This document shows positions 11,075 to 24,571 of a stretch of 64,000 nucleotides of DNA, one piece after another (position 1 is the stretch's first letter; the number at the start of each line of letters is the position of its first letter). Where the stretch lies: contig NW_020167527.1 in the NCBI RefSeq assembly GCF_001641265.1, positions 372,001 to 436,000 on the forward strand. The letters are read 5' to 3'. The stretch is from Pseudogymnoascus destructans (Eukaryota > Ascomycota > Leotiomycetes > Thelebolales > Thelebolaceae). The notes under the pieces are model-generated. The model saw only the letters and a program-made list of their open reading frames with translations. It was not told the DNA's origin and did no database searches. Both the position numbers and the translations under genes were made by a program.

Positions 11075-14000
11075 ATGGCGTCACACCACCCCTCGCCTCC
11101 AGGTGCCATGCACCGGATGGCCCCTCACCACCCCTCGCCCACCGCGGCGCTTCACATGGGGCAACAGCACCAGGGCGGCCCGCCGAATGGCCCTCCCGGC
11201 CCCGGGCAACAAGGCCCGTGGCCAACTGGACCGCCGTCGCAGAACCTCCCCGCGATGAACGAGGCGGTCTGGATGCAGATTGGTAGGCTCACACGCTCGC
11301 TGGTAATGAGATGCACGCGCTGACTGACCTTGCGCAGGGAGCTTCCTCGAACTCCTCAATACCTCGGATGAGGCGATCGTCGCGTACGAGCACGCGCTGC
11401 GTGCCAACCCGCACTCGATTGCGGCCATGACGGCCATCGCGGGCATTCTGCGACACCAGGAGCAGTTCCCCAAGGCCGTGGACTTCATCCAGAATATCCT
11501 CAAGCTCGACCCGAGCAATGGCGAGATCTGGGGCAGTCTAGGTAGGCAATCAAGATTCATGTCATGTACGCTCAGGGCGAAAACTGACACCCACAGGACA
11601 CTGCTACCTCATGATGGATGACCTCCACCAAGCTTATGCTGCTTATCAGCAAGCGCTGTATCACCTTCGCGATCCCAAGGTTTGTGTTTGCCAGATCTCT
11701 CCTGGAATTGCCCGGTCTAACGGGAACTGCAGGAACCTCGACTCTGGTATGGCATTGGCATTCTCTACGATAGATATGGGTCATACGAGCACGCAGAGGA
11801 GGCCTTTTCGCAGGTCATGCACATGGCGCCAGACTTTGAGAAATCCAACGAAATCTATTTCCGCCTCGGTATAATTTACAAGCAACAACAGAAATACGGC
11901 CTGTCTCTCGAGGTATGTGTTTCTCTCTTCTTTCCTACAAGGCGCGTTTCTCACGGGTCCGGCAGTGCTTCAAATACATCGTTTCGAACCCTCCAGCTCC
12001 GCTCACTGAGGAGGACATCTGGTTCCAGATTGGCCATGTCCACGAGCAGCAAAAAGATGTGAGTTGGACCATTCCTGGACAACCAGGGCACACCTAACGT
12101 TTCATAGGTCGACAACGCCAAGCTTGCATACAGGCGTGTGCTGGATCGCGATCCGAATCACGCAAAGGTCCTCCAGCAGCTCGGCTGGCTGCATCATCAG
12201 CAGAGCCCGAGCTTCGCCAGCCAAGAGCAGGCGATTGAGTACCTGGAGAAGTCGGTCAATTCCGGTATGTCTTCCCCCTTCATATTTCAGCTCCAATGCG
12301 ACACCGATTTAACACGTGGCAGACAACAACGACGCGCAGAGTTGGTACCTCTTGGGCAGATGTTACATGTCACAGCAGAAGTATCCCAAGGCATACGAGG
12401 CCTACCAACAAGCTGTCTACCGTGATGGCCGGAACCCGACCTTCTGGTGCTCCATCGGCGTCTTGTATTACCAGATCAACCAGTACCGGGACGCACTCGA
12501 TGCGTACTCCCGCGCGATACGCCTCAACCCGTACATTTCCGAGGTCTGGTACGACCTTGGCACCCTGGTAAGCTACATCCTCCCGTGCACGCTGATCTCG
12601 TTGGGGACATTGCTAACCACACCTGCAGTATGAGTCGTGCAACAATCAGATCAGCGATGCGCTCGATGCGTACCAGCGCGCGAACGAGCTGGATCCCAGC
12701 AACGTCCACATCAAGGCACGCCTGCAGCTTCTCCGAAGTGGACAAGGCATGCCGACCATGAACACTGCCGCACCGATTCCGCAGGACGTGCATCCCAATG
12801 CGTACCAGCCCACCAACGCCGTGGGTCCGCCAGGGCCTCAATGGGGAGGCCCCTCGCAAGCAGCGCCGCCAGCACCATCTGGACCCCCAGCCGGCCCCGG
12901 CCCCGGCCCGGGAAACTGGCCCACCAACAGGCTGGCTGAGATCAACCCTCCTCCGCAGCCACCGAACCCGTACGAGCACCGTGAGGCAGCCCGAGCCCCG
13001 CCGCCACCACCTCGCCAAGCGAGCCCAAGGGCGGCGGATCAGCAGATGCGGCCGTACCAAGAGCCGCGCTACCTGGGCCCGGTGCCACCGCACGGTGCGG
13101 CCTCTCCTCATCCTCTTCCTGGACCATACCCAGGACCGGGTGTCCAGCACCCACCAACGATCCAGCACCAACAGCCGCCCCTTGCGCCACCGCAGCCACA
13201 CGCGCCTCCATCTGGCCCCGTGCGTGTCCTGAATCCAAACTACGGTGGCCCGGCACCGAACATCCTTCCTCCCGCACCACCGAACGGACTGAACGGGCCT
13301 CCACCTCCAGGCGGCCCAGGACCGATCCCGCCGTTTGGCCGCGGGAACAGCCCACACCCTGAGGTGCGCCCGATTCTCGATAACAGGATCTCGTCACCCA
13401 CCGCAGCCTACCCCCACCAACAATACCAACAACCTCACGCCGAGACCCCCGCAAACGGTGGCATCGCCAACGGTGCCCCCGCGCCCGCCTCTGCGCTCGC
13501 CGCCGCCGAAGCCGCAGCCGCCGAGCGTAGGGACGAGGGTCCCCCCCCTGTAGGCCCCAAACGCGTCCGCGAATGGGAAGACGAGCTGCCACCAGTGCAG
13601 AAGAAGCCCGCCTCAGAAGAGACCCGCGCACACATGAACGACGTGCACCACCGCCGTCCGTCCACCCCGCCGCGCGAGCCCTACCGCCGCAACTCCTCCG
13701 AGACGCGTCGCGAGGACCAGCGCAGGGCGAATGAGAATTACCACCCGAGCGAGGCGGCGCATCACCCGCTGACGCACTCGGTGCCGACGACTACGCAGTT
13801 GCCGCCTATGCAGCCCGCTGCTCCGCCAACAAGGGAGTCCCTCCCGCCCCCACCATCGGTGAGCAAGGATTACCCAATGGTTGACGTCCATGCGGAACGC
13901 AGGAGCCCGCAACAGCTTCCTCCGCCCCCACCACCACCAGCGCAAGCCCAGCCGCAGCCACCACAGCCGCAGCAGGCTAGCCCGCCGACGCCTGTTGCGG

Positions 14001-14260
14001 CGCCGGCGGTAGCGGAGGAGCGCGCGGCGAGGAAGATGGATGTAGATGAGAATTATGATGATGAAGGGGAGGAGGAGAAGAAGGCGCCTAGCGCGAATGG
14101 AGCACCGCCTTCGGCACCGGGGTCGGCGGGTGGTGCGCCCGCGGTGGAGGGGAAGACGGAGTCTCCCGAGAGGGCGAATGGAGCGGGTGCGGGTTTTTTG
14201 GCGAATGGACAGAATGGCATGCCGAAGCAGGCGGCTACTAAGGTTGAGGGGACCGCGTGA
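11075..14260 (+). CDS. ssn6: TPR co-repressor Cyc8/Ssn6 (SsnF/RCM-1)
   Basis: TPR subunit of the Tup1-Cyc8 general transcriptional co-repressor, nuclear. Eight exons: 11075-11282, 11338-11541, 11597-11679, 11733-11912, 11966-12058, 12108-12264, 12323-12567 and 12629-14260. The start gives MASHHPSPPGAMHR, as in fungal orthologues. Exons 1-8 encode consecutive TPR units, recognisable in LLNTSDEAIVAYEHALRANP, FPKAVDFIQNILKLDPSNGE, LYHLRDPKEPRLWYGIGILY and YRDALDAYSRAIRLNPYISE. The C-terminal half, from about 12,750, is a Pro/Gln/Ala-rich disordered tail with an acidic segment (DVDENYDDEGEEE) near 14,040. Partner is a Tup1-type WD40 protein not in this window. The long pyrimidine-rich leader suggests an extended 5' UTR. 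Confidence 0.95.
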
Positions 14261-14854
14261 GGATTATGTAGTAGCCAGTGGGGGGTTATGAGGAGGATAA
14301 GAGGAGGGAGGTTGTTTTACGGCATACAATTACATTCTTGATGAGAGAACCCTTTTCTTTGTTTAGCGCGGGTCAACTTCTGGGAAGGGGGGATAGGAGG
14401 GGGAATTTGGGGGATAGGGGGGTCATGGTATGATAGGCTAGGCTAAGGTAGAAAGCGAATAGGGATATTTGATTCTGAGTTGGATTTTTTGATGCAAAAG
14501 ACGGATGGAGGATGGGTGGGGTGGGGTGGGGTGGTGTATTAGTTTTTACTTGTTTCTTGGGGGTTGGGTGGAGCAATTGGAGAATGAAATACTATTGTGC
14601 TCTTATTCTTCCGTGTACCGTCGTCGTATTTGTGTCGTAACATGTTTGCGTCGTAACATGTTGATTTTCACCTCGTGGTTTCGTTCCTTTTACTACCAAG
14701 GTCAGGCGGATATCACGTGTACCAACCCGTCCTTATCCAACGTAGGACGCGGCCGCTAGTTTGAGAACAGACGACTAGACTAAAGCAGAACACAGCGGAC
14801 GAACCTACAAATAAGCCCTACTGGCTACAGAAAGGGTCTGAGACGTACATTAAA
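14261..14854. other. Intergenic region (3' UTR of ssn6, promoter of MetAP2)
   Basis: No gene seen. It contains a G-rich stretch around 14,380-14,550 and a short direct repeat (CGTCGTAACATGTT-like) at about 14,630-14,660. The region upstream of 14,855 serves as the methionine aminopeptidase promoter. Confidence 0.5.
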
Positions 14855-16317
<1,463 letters not shown>

Positions 16318-17082
16318 ATGGTTTTTTTGGGGGGGGGGATAGATGGGGAATATAGGATTGCATAGGCCAGGGAGAAAAGTTATGAATATGAATCAAAAAC
16401 GACGAGCTGATTCGCGGATTTTTTACGTCGGAGATGGGGGCGGCATGGACTGGCCTTATCATGTCGTTGCTTTGGCTGGAGGGATTCCTGGGGCTTAGTA
16501 GAGCTTCGAGGGCTTTTCCAACAGAGGCGTGGGTATGATAAGGATAGTGTTTGGCGCTCGCGTCGTCGATAGGTCTGTGGGATTGGCTTGCGTAATCTCA
16601 CCTCTATTATGGTGTCTAATGCGCATGAAGGTGTTTTGAGTCGGATCCTTAGTGGCTGATCGAAGAGTTCCACGATGCCCATGCAGGTAGGTCTCACCAT
16701 TACAGTATCCAAGTCCAAGATTCAATTGGTAGTCATGATAAAGTATATCGTCGTGACATTATAACCCCATTACCATCGTGCAGAAACCCTAAACCAGTAG
16801 TGACCTTTTAACTTCAAAGTTGTTATAACTATTCGAGGCCTCGTCACGATCGACCACAACGAAAGCAACGGCATAGATAGAGCAGTTCCAATCGCATGAG
16901 AAACCCAGAAAGCAAAGCCAGCTATCTGGGTTTCTCATGCAATTGGAAGCACCTTCTATCCCCCCCTCCTACAAAACGCACACACTTCCCAACTAACCCA
17001 AACCCCCCATTCCCAGCCCATCCCCCCAATCACGCCTACCCGCACACGATTTGCCCATTCCCATCCAATACCTCGACGCCGA
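16318..17082. other. Convergent intergenic region
   Basis: No gene supported between MetAP2 (plus) and the convergent hypothetical gene. It contains the inverted repeat listed separately. Confidence 0.5.
16886..16948. repeat. 23-bp inverted repeat with 17-bp loop
   Basis: Arm 16886-16908 (TTCCAATCGCATGAGAAACCCAG) pairs with 16926-16946/48 with one mismatch. It would form a strong hairpin. It could be a MITE remnant or an RNA stem in a 3' UTR. Confidence 0.85.
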
Positions 17083-18070
17083 CTAACTCTCGACACTCAA
17101 CGCCTTCGCCCCCACCAACCTCCCCTCCTCCCCCTCCTCCACGCCAACAACCCAGTACTCGACCCTCGTCGCGCCGCGGGGGACGCGGTAGACGCGCACG
17201 TCTCCGCCGCTGGCGGCGTCGCGGATGGCGTCGACGATGGGCTTGTACTCGCCCCTCTCGTCCCACTGGCTGATATCTAGGATTTCGATTTCGCAGCCGG
17301 CGGGGGAGCCGATTAGGTCCGCGAAGGATTCTATGCGGGGTGTTAGCACGCCGTTCTCTTTCATATGCGTGGTGAGAAAACAACAGAGGTAAGATAAGAA
17401 ACAAAATACAGAAAGTAGAGGGGACTTGGAGGCAATGAAATGAGAGAGATATACCACCATCAACCATCCCCCTCCCCCCCGTCCCCAAGCTCACCCCCTC
17501 AAACCCCTCATCCGCCTCACTAACATACACCACCCCCTCAATCGCCTTCCGAATCACCCCCGGCACCTTCGCCCCCTCATCCACAGTCTTAAACCCCTTC
17601 TTCCCCGATCCACTGGCCTGCGCCTCGCTGCCCCCTCCTCCTAAAGGTGCATTCGCCTTCTCCAGGAAGGAGAGGTACGATGCGTCGTCTACCATTCCTC
17701 GTTTCTGCTGCCGCGGCGGCGCGCGAGCTGCTGGGGGTGCCTGTGCTGGTATTGAAGCTGCTACTGCTGGAGCGGTAGTCCGTGAACGCGATGACAGCGC
17801 TGCGAAGACGCGGGGGGGGAGGCGTGCGCCCGCGATTGTGCCTGAGGTGGAGCGGATGTGGGAGATGCGTCGAGGGAGGATATCGAGCTCGTCTGTTTCT
17901 TGGACTGGTGGTTGTGAGCTGCGGTTGCGGGCGGACGGTGTGGAAGAGGGAGAGGATGACGGGTTTGTGTTGCGCTGGGGGCGGTGTGGGGTGGGTGGGG
18001 TATGACGCAGGTTGGTTGTGTGTCTTGGCGGATGCGGCGATTGAGTGATGGGGCTCACGATGGGTGGCAC
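17083..18070 (-). CDS. Conserved hypothetical fungal protein
   Basis: Two exons joined by an intron of about 100 bp (near 17,358-17,462; donor GTATAT, acceptor GAAAG). The N-terminal 130 residues are Pro/Ser/Thr/Ala-rich and probably disordered. The conserved C-terminal part reads DDASYLSFLEKANAPLGG, then VPGVIRKAIEGVVYVSEADE, PRIESFADLIGS, EIEILDISQWDERGEYKPIV, DVRVYRVPRGATRVEYWVVG, and ends VGAKALSVES. This alpha/beta pattern recurs in many Pezizomycotina hypothetical proteins; I know no function. The start at 18,070 is the first ATG of a long open frame and could be further downstream. About 290 residues. Confidence 0.7.
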
Positions 18071-18377
18071 GTGACCGGGTGCGGGAGGAGGTTTTTTTTA
18101 CAGAGATTTGAAGATTTGGATTTTCGAGATTCACGATGGGATTTTTAGAAGGCACAGCGCATCCACATGAGGGGAATCGGAAGCATTTTTGTGATATGCT
18201 CATCTAGCATGTGTTTTCATGTCTAGCTAAGCACCACGCGAGGATATCGATTTGCACACCGTTACGGCAAACACATGATGCCCCGAAAACCTCCCGCTCC
18301 CCGCCCAGAAAAAAAAAAACGATTTTCCCTTAGTACACCAACCAGCGCGACAACAGACGACAACATGAGCGACAGGC

Positions 18378-19917
18378 TTACGACTGCTGCACGAGATCCT
18401 TCTTGAGGGTACCGAGGAAGGCACGCTTCTCGGCGGGGGTCTGGTAAGCACCGTGGCCGAACTTGGACGAGGTGTCGATCCACTTGAGGTCGACCTTCTC
18501 GAGGGCCTTGCGCGAGGTGTGGGTCCACATGGACTTGCGGAGGGTCATGACACGCTTCTTAACACCGGGGACGGAGCCCTTGACCATGACGAAGTCGTTC
18601 TTGACCTCACCGTAGCGGACGAAACCACCCATACTGCGATGTTGTTAGTTTGTGTTGAATTACACATAGAAGCCTTCGGTGGGAACTTACGGGGTGATGG
18701 TCTTCTTGGAGACATCGAACTCAGTCGAGGCGTTACCCTCGTCAGTTCCGGAACCAACACGGTAAACCTTGTGGTTGCACGAGGTACGGTGATGGTATCC
18801 ATCTTGACCGGCACGGGCAACAGTCCATTGGACGTGCGACGGATGCCAGGCACCGATACAGGCGACCTTACGGAGACCCTTGTGCGTCTTTCTGGGGAGC
18901 TTCTTGGTTCCCCAACGGCTGGTGACACCGGAGAAACCCTTACCCTTGGTGACGGCGATAACGTCAATCATCTCATCCTGCTCGAAGATGGAGGCGACCT
19001 CGACTGGCTTCTCGAAGAGACCAGATGCGAACTCGACCTTCTCGGCGACAGAGCCACCGTTGATCTGGACCTCCATAAGGTGGGCCTTCTTTTGCTTGAG
19101 CGGGGTCTTGCGGATCTGGGTGTGGGCGAGGACACGGACGACGGTGCAGTACTTCTTGATGCGCTCGAGCTCGCGGGTGATGGAGGAGCCGGAAGCCTCG
19201 GAGTGCTTCTTGGCGTACTTGGTGAAGGCCTTCTTCTTGGACTTGTACCAGTTCTTGTAGAAGCGGCGCTTCAGGTCGTCGGACAGATGCTCGGCCCAGA
19301 CGGTGGTGAGGGATCGGAGACCACGGGGAGTCTCAATGTAGCCAACAAGACCAACAACGATCATCTATAGAGATGTTAGCCATAGGCACAAAGCCAAGCG
19401 GGCTGCGTTGCTCGTACTGGTGGTGTCTCAATGACAGTGACAGCCTCAACAACCTCCTTCTTGTGAGACTTCGCGCCGGGACGGTCGAGGTCGCGGACGA
19501 TGGTAGTCATACCAGCCTTGTAGCCCATAGTGGCAGTAAGGTGGACTGGCTTCTTTGCGTCATCCTTGGGGAACCTGGACAGAACCGCAAAAGTCAGTTC
19601 AGATCCTTCAAAAGACTTGAACCCGTTCCTTCGACGACCAAAGGCCGCCGATATGTTATCTGGGACAGGGAGAACTCACGACTTGACCTTTCCGCGGTGA
19701 CGGGCGGCCCTCTTGCGAGGAAGGTATGCCAGAGAACCGTGGCGGGGCGCTGTAGATATTGTCAGGAACTGCTTCTTGAATGAATGTCAAGGGGCACGAG
19801 ATGCAATCATATGTCGCGGCTGCGCTTTCCAGGTCGAAAGAGCCCGCGACTTCGATATAAGGCGTCCCAATACCAGGAAAGATTGAAATGCGTACCTTCG
19901 AACTTTCTGTGAGACAT
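18378..19917 (-). CDS. rpl3: 60S ribosomal protein L3 (uL3)
   Basis: Large-subunit ribosomal protein at the peptidyl-transferase region. The start at 19,917 encodes MSHRKFE, the canonical uL3 N-terminus ([20 protein letters not shown] follows in exon 2). Five exons are inferred: a tiny first exon, then splice joins before [20 protein letters not shown], before [20 protein letters not shown], and before [20 protein letters not shown]. The long central exon (19,364-18,690) has the conserved [20 protein letters not shown] segment containing the modified His region. It ends with KKDLVQQS. A cluster of introns near the 5' end is usual for ribosomal-protein genes. About 390 residues, the normal length. 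Confidence 0.97.
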
Positions 19918-20375
19918 GGCGATTGTCGTTGTTGTCGATTGAAGAGCTGGAGGAAGAAGTCCAAGTCCGCCGCAATCGAAAATATTGAGTATATTGTTGT
20001 TGTGTGTGGGCCGATAAAAGTAAGCGAAAAGAGGTTAACTATAAGTGGATTAGCGTGAGCGTGGGCTCAATTCCGCCGAGTCTCCAATGAGACACGACCG
20101 TTATCAACGACATCAACGAGACGGACGATTATCTTTTTATTTATTTACTACTATATTCTCGTTATATATATGTTATCTCACTTAGGGGATTGCGCCGACA
20201 TAGTAGCTTTCTTCACCAAATAATACAAGTATCAATTCGCATCGTAAGATTTGCTATACCAAAACCTATCAAAGTCTGTCTTGTCTTTTGCCTTTCATAC
20301 ATGTCCGCTTTCGCATTGCTCTATTTCCAAATATACCATCTAAAGCATCCAAGCAAAATATCAAACAATAAACCC
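19918..20375. promoter_or_regulatory. RPL3 promoter region
   Basis: Intergenic stretch upstream of RPL3 (minus) and downstream of the next minus-strand gene. The first 100 bases upstream of the ATG would be its core promoter and 5' UTR. I recognise no specific box. The 20,130-20,180 part is AT-rich. Confidence 0.4.
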
Positions 20376-21116
20376 CTATTTCGTATCAACATTTTCAAAC
20401 CTCTCCTCCGTTGTCACAAACCCAATACTATCCTCGTCATCCCTCCCCGCATACGCTTCCACAAGCATATGATCCCCCTTTCCCGTCAAACCAGCGTTCT
20501 TCCCTCCCCCCTCCTCCCAAACCCAAGTTCCCTGTTTATCCAATGTCCACCTCCCTCCCTTTGGGACCAGCCCGCTCTTCCCCTTCACCGAGCTTAACTG
20601 TATAAGCTCCACGTCATCATCAGCGACAACCTCCCCCCTCTCCCTCTTCCTCCCCAACTTCCTAAACACCTTTGGCAGCGCAGCTGGCATCTTGAGATTT
20701 TTCATATTAATCTTCACCACCTTCAAATCAACTACTTTCTTCTGCTCCTCCATCGGTGATAACGTCCTAACCTCCTCCGCATGCCCTGGCATCACGAACG
20801 CCGCGGCCGCATTGGACGAACTCGTAGCCAAACAGGAGACGGGGCCCATATTAGCCCCAAGACACGGAAACTCAGCTCGCAGCAGCGCCTTGCGGTTGAG
20901 GCGGCGATTGATGCCGGCGCAGGTGAATGCAAAGAAGATGCATATGACAAAGACGACGAGGGTGCCGATGCCGAAGGCCCATGAGGGATATTTGTACGGC
21001 GGCACGGGTTCGGGCTCAATGTTGGGGACTTCGCCGGTGGTGTCGTCCGGCATGTCGCGGCTGAGTAGTTGGACAGCTAGGAGGTAGGGGAGGGGGAGGA
21101 GGTTTGTGGGAGGCAT
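20376..21116 (-). CDS. Single-pass membrane protein of unknown function
   Basis: The frame is open from an upstream ATG at 21,212, but the ATG at 21,116 gives a better signal-like N-terminus (MPPTNLLPLPYLLAVQLLS). A Pro/Glu-rich spacer is followed by one strong transmembrane helix (FGIGTLVVFVICIFFAFTCA), a basic stop-transfer segment (RRLNRK) and a cytosolic tail of about 160 residues. The tail holds repeated Lys/Val segments, LPKVFRKLGRKRERG and the hydrophobic motif GTWVWEE. No intron is needed. The layout resembles fungal type I receptor-like or junction proteins, but I recognise no family. About 247 residues. Confidence 0.6.
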   Translation of the reverse strand: MPPTNLLPLPYLLAVQLLSRDMPDDTTGEVPNIEPEPVPPYKYPSWAFGIGTLVVFVICIFFAFTCAGINRRLNRKALLRAEFPCLGANMGPVSCLATSSSNAAAAFVMPGHAEEVRTLSPMEEQKKVVDLKVVKINMKNLKMPAALPKVFRKLGRKRERGEVVADDDVELIQLSSVKGKSGLVPKGGRWTLDKQGTWVWEEGGGKNAGLTGKGDHMLVEAYAGRDDEDSIGFVTTEERFENVDTK

Positions 21117-21530
21117 TAAGGTAGGTTGGATGTGATGTGTGTGGTGGCTCCGGGGTTGGATGTTTTGTTTGCTTGGTGACTTGCTCGTTTGCCGATGATC
21201 TCGAGAGATCACGGCTCAAGCTTTGTGAAGGTTCGCCAGATGGGGTGATGTTATAAATCGAATATATGGGATTTGTATCTATGAGGACAATTTTTGATGA
21301 GATTGGTATGATGAGCCTGTCATGCAGACAAAACAAGAGAAAGAGGGCATGGTGCGAGAGATATACGGAAGTATTTTGAAATGGACTAGGTGTTGGTGTG
21401 TTCTAATCGTTGCTCTAACTATCGTATGATAATATTTTAGCTTCATTGGCACACCCCGTGGGGAGCTAACGAGTTGAGTTACCCCAGCCCAACTCAACGG
21501 AGTCAAATCGATCGAACGTGGGGTAACTTT

Positions 21531-23436
21531 TTATTCGCTCAAATTCTCAAATTCGTGATATCGCTCATGAGCGGCCATCGCAAAAGCTGGCATAATTGCG
21601 TTGCAGATCGAGCACTTGCCCGAGTCTGATTCTTCGTTCATGTAGAGAGTCTCATCGTCGACAGCATCCTGCGTCATTGGTATTACATCCTCAGAGCCCG
21701 TAGCGCCCTTCATGATAGCGTCATTGCCAGCACTTGGCTCGGCTCTAAAGAGAGCGTGTGACCTACCACCATCATTAGTTCCGTGGTGTTCAGCAACCCA
21801 ATCGGGCGGCACGTCTTTATCCTCGACCTTCCACTCCTTTAGCACTGCTTCTTGGTGCTTAAACATGCGGCTAATATCGCGCCCTCGACCTTTGACGGTC
21901 TCGCTAGCCGTCTCTACCATGTTTGCGACGCAAATGTTGATAAGGTTTAAGCTCCAACCCTTACCGTCGTGGAGGCGGTGAAACAGAGGGATTAGAGTTT
22001 CCACCACAAGCTTTTCAACTAACGCGTCCACACCCTCCCGCAAACTAAAAATGAAGTTTGGGAGAGGGCAAGAACGGGAAATCCGGTTGAAACCCCTCGG
22101 CCGAGTCCCGTCTGGATTCCGCGGAAGTTGGGGACGGGTTGAGATTCGGATCGTCTTAGGATGCGCCAACCATCGTTTCTTCCCAGGGTTGTCTTCGTCA
22201 GATTCCAGAAGGTCTGTATGCATTCTGTTGATGAGACTAGTAGCGAGGGCCCGTAGCTCCTTCCGTACTTCAGGGAGGGTACTGATACCTCTATAACTGT
22301 CTTCAATAGATATCTGGGTCGGAACTGGCTTGAGTGTCTGGACTTCTGATTCATCGATGCCGTTTATCAGTGCCCATGCCTTCGCGCCAATGCCACGTTC
22401 AGCACCTAACCCCCCTAGAATCTCGTCTAGAAGCTCTGGCCCCATGCCCGGAAAGAGGCGGACGTCGCGAACCGAAACAGAGTCCTTCACTACGCGAGAG
22501 TCGGTCTCATCTTTCAAGTCGACTTTTCGTGCAAGAACATGATCGCTTATCTTCTGCGACATCTTGAACCCAACCCCAGGGATTTTTCCGATATCGTGGC
22601 TGTCCAAAAATGCTATAATAGTGCTAGTTTGTTCTGTCGGATCCTCATGGGAAGTACTTTCGTATGGAGGCATCAATGTTGTCTGTGCCTTGGGTTTATG
22701 CAAGTTGCCGGCCAGCTTAGCCAGCAATTTCGAGGTCGAAATTCCAACTGTTGAAGTATACCCCTTGTCTTCCTCTAGCCGATGCCGAAGATGCTGCGCC
22801 AGATGTGAACCTATTCTCAGCTGTATGAGGAGCTCTTGATCTTTCGCTGAGATTTCAGCGGAAGCTTCGGAGAGGCCGGGATATTCATGGCCAGCAGTGC
22901 GAGACGCATCGAAGGAAAAACCAATCGTCGGGTCATCGCGGGACAGGTTGAAGAATGCGTGGCTGAGGTCGTTCGGGTTCAGCAGTGACTGGTTGTATGC
23001 TACAATGTCGGTGACGTCGAGGAAGACCTCATCGAAGCCAAGCTTCTCAACCTTGTTGTTCCAGGTGAAGGACTCCAAGAACTTGTAGAGCATTTTCGAG
23101 GCATCCCGAAAGCGATCCAGCTGCTCGCCGAGCACAATCACCATGTGCGGGCATTTTTTCTTCGCCTCCGAAACGAGCTGCAGTTTGTGGAGTCCTCGTC
23201 GGCGAGCTTCGTAGTTGCAGGTCACAATAATCTGCTTCTGCTGCACACCGAGCGGGACACTTTTTAGGGCGGGATTCTCGACTTCGAAAACGGACGCGTA
23301 GAAGCAGTCGTAGTCCTGGAAATTTGTCAGATTCAACTTTTGTCAGCCTGCCTGGTCGGGAAGCCCTTACAAAGTGGATAATGATCCTGCCATCGTTTCT
23401 CTTCAGCGGTGGCTGCGCCGTTGCGGTCATTGGCAT
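21531..23436 (-). CDS. DNA polymerase iota-like Y-family translesion polymerase
   Basis: Translesion DNA polymerase, nuclear. Exon 1 begins at ATG 23,436 (MPMTATAQPPLKRNDGRIII) and splices over about 55 bp (GTAAGG...TTCCAG) to DYDCFYASVFEVENPALKSV, the Y-family palm motif with the first catalytic Asp. LGFDEVFLDVTD supplies the second acidic pair; VGISTSKLLAKLAGNLHKPK is the conserved Lys-containing helix, and IPGVGFKMSQKI the helix-hairpin-helix thumb. The little-finger region follows. The C-terminus has CSICNAIMPAFAMAAHERYH, a CxxC...HxxxH ubiquitin-binding zinc finger (UBZ-like). The YEARRRG and LQLV segments are closer to Pol iota than to eta or kappa. About 617 residues. Confidence 0.85.
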
Positions 23437-23740
23437 CTCATTGTAAGTGATACATGTATTACTCTGCCCAGTTGATAATAGACTGCTTGGAGTGCAGTAC
23501 TACTCGAAAAATGTCCGTGATGTCTCTTTCAACAAGAACGAGGTCGTCTTTCGTACCAGTGACAGGGCACGCGACGGATTCACGTGAGTCCGCGTTAATT
23601 GACCTGAACCTTATCTTATCAGGATCAGGTACGGAGTACAGTTAGTGCTGTAAATACAGTCACGAGGTACAAGGGCTTTATCTCCAAAGCAACGCCAGGA
23701 ACAAACGGCTAGTTATGTCTTGAGAGCTTGAGAGGGGAAA

Positions 23741-24280
23741 TAATATATGGGCAAAAGTTTTATATACCCTGCATTTGACGTGATAAGTTTTATATACCCT
23801 ACATAATATGAAACCCCCTGCGACCAGTAAAAACCCCCCAATCCCCCCCCCCCGTAGCCCCCCGTAGCCCCCTCGCCGTCGGCCCCTCGCTGTCGCTCCT
23901 TTCGACGGCCTCATTCGGCCCAGTCGTTAAGGGCTCTCGACCAGGCGTCTAGGTCGAGGTAGAGCTGACCGTTTCATAGGAACGGTCAGCTCGCCAAGAG
24001 AAGCCATCCTCGTGGGCCTGAGCCGAGCTCAGGACTTCCGATGCCTCGCGACGAGGGCTTCCGAAGAGTCGTCGAGTGCCTCAGTGAGGGCAGCGGCTAG
24101 CGAGTCAGCTGGGACAGCGAGGAGTGACGGCGAGGGGGAGCAACGGCGAGGGAGGCAACGCGAGGGAGGGAGGCAACGCGCCGAGCGCGTTGAGTGGTTT
24201 CCTGCTTAGTAAGAATCACCATGGTATATAAAACTTATTTATGAACTTACCGGGTATATAAAACTTTTGCCCATAATATA
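23741..24280. mobile_element. Non-autonomous inverted-repeat (MITE-like) element, 526 bp
   Basis: Perfect 22-bp terminal inverted repeats (TGGGCAAAAGTTTTATATACCC at 23,748-23,769 and its complement at 24,252-24,273). The element is flanked by perfect 7-bp direct repeats TAATATA (23,741-23,747 and 24,274-24,280), although a TA duplication within an AT-rich site cannot be excluded. A second, inner inverted copy of AAGTTTTATATACC-like sequence lies inside each end. The GC-rich interior folds back on itself, with a 12-bp stem at 23,959-23,989. No transposase is encoded. It sits between the divergent polymerase iota and GGT genes. Confidence 0.85.
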
Positions 24281-24571
24281 TACTGTACATAGTAGAGGAA
24301 GTGTCGTCGTGTTCCCCTCAAACACATCTCCAAAGGACATCTCTCGCTGGCGTTATCAAGTCCCTCACGATAAACTGGAGTACCGAAGAGTCCATTGTTC
24401 TATAACAGTTCTTTAATATGCATGGGTGTGAGTTTGCCATTCCTGTGTTTCTCGCACGCCATCCAACCCCCCTGTAGCGCTCACATCGCACAAATTCCCC
24501 CTCAAACAACCTGGAACAAAACACAATTCTGACGTGTCTTCGACCAAGATCCCGGCCGATCCAGCAATCGA

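Noticed and set aside
18453..19370. Plus-strand Asp/Gly/Leu-rich frame of 305 codons opposite RPL3
   Set aside because: Antisense shadow of a codon-biased ribosomal-protein gene.
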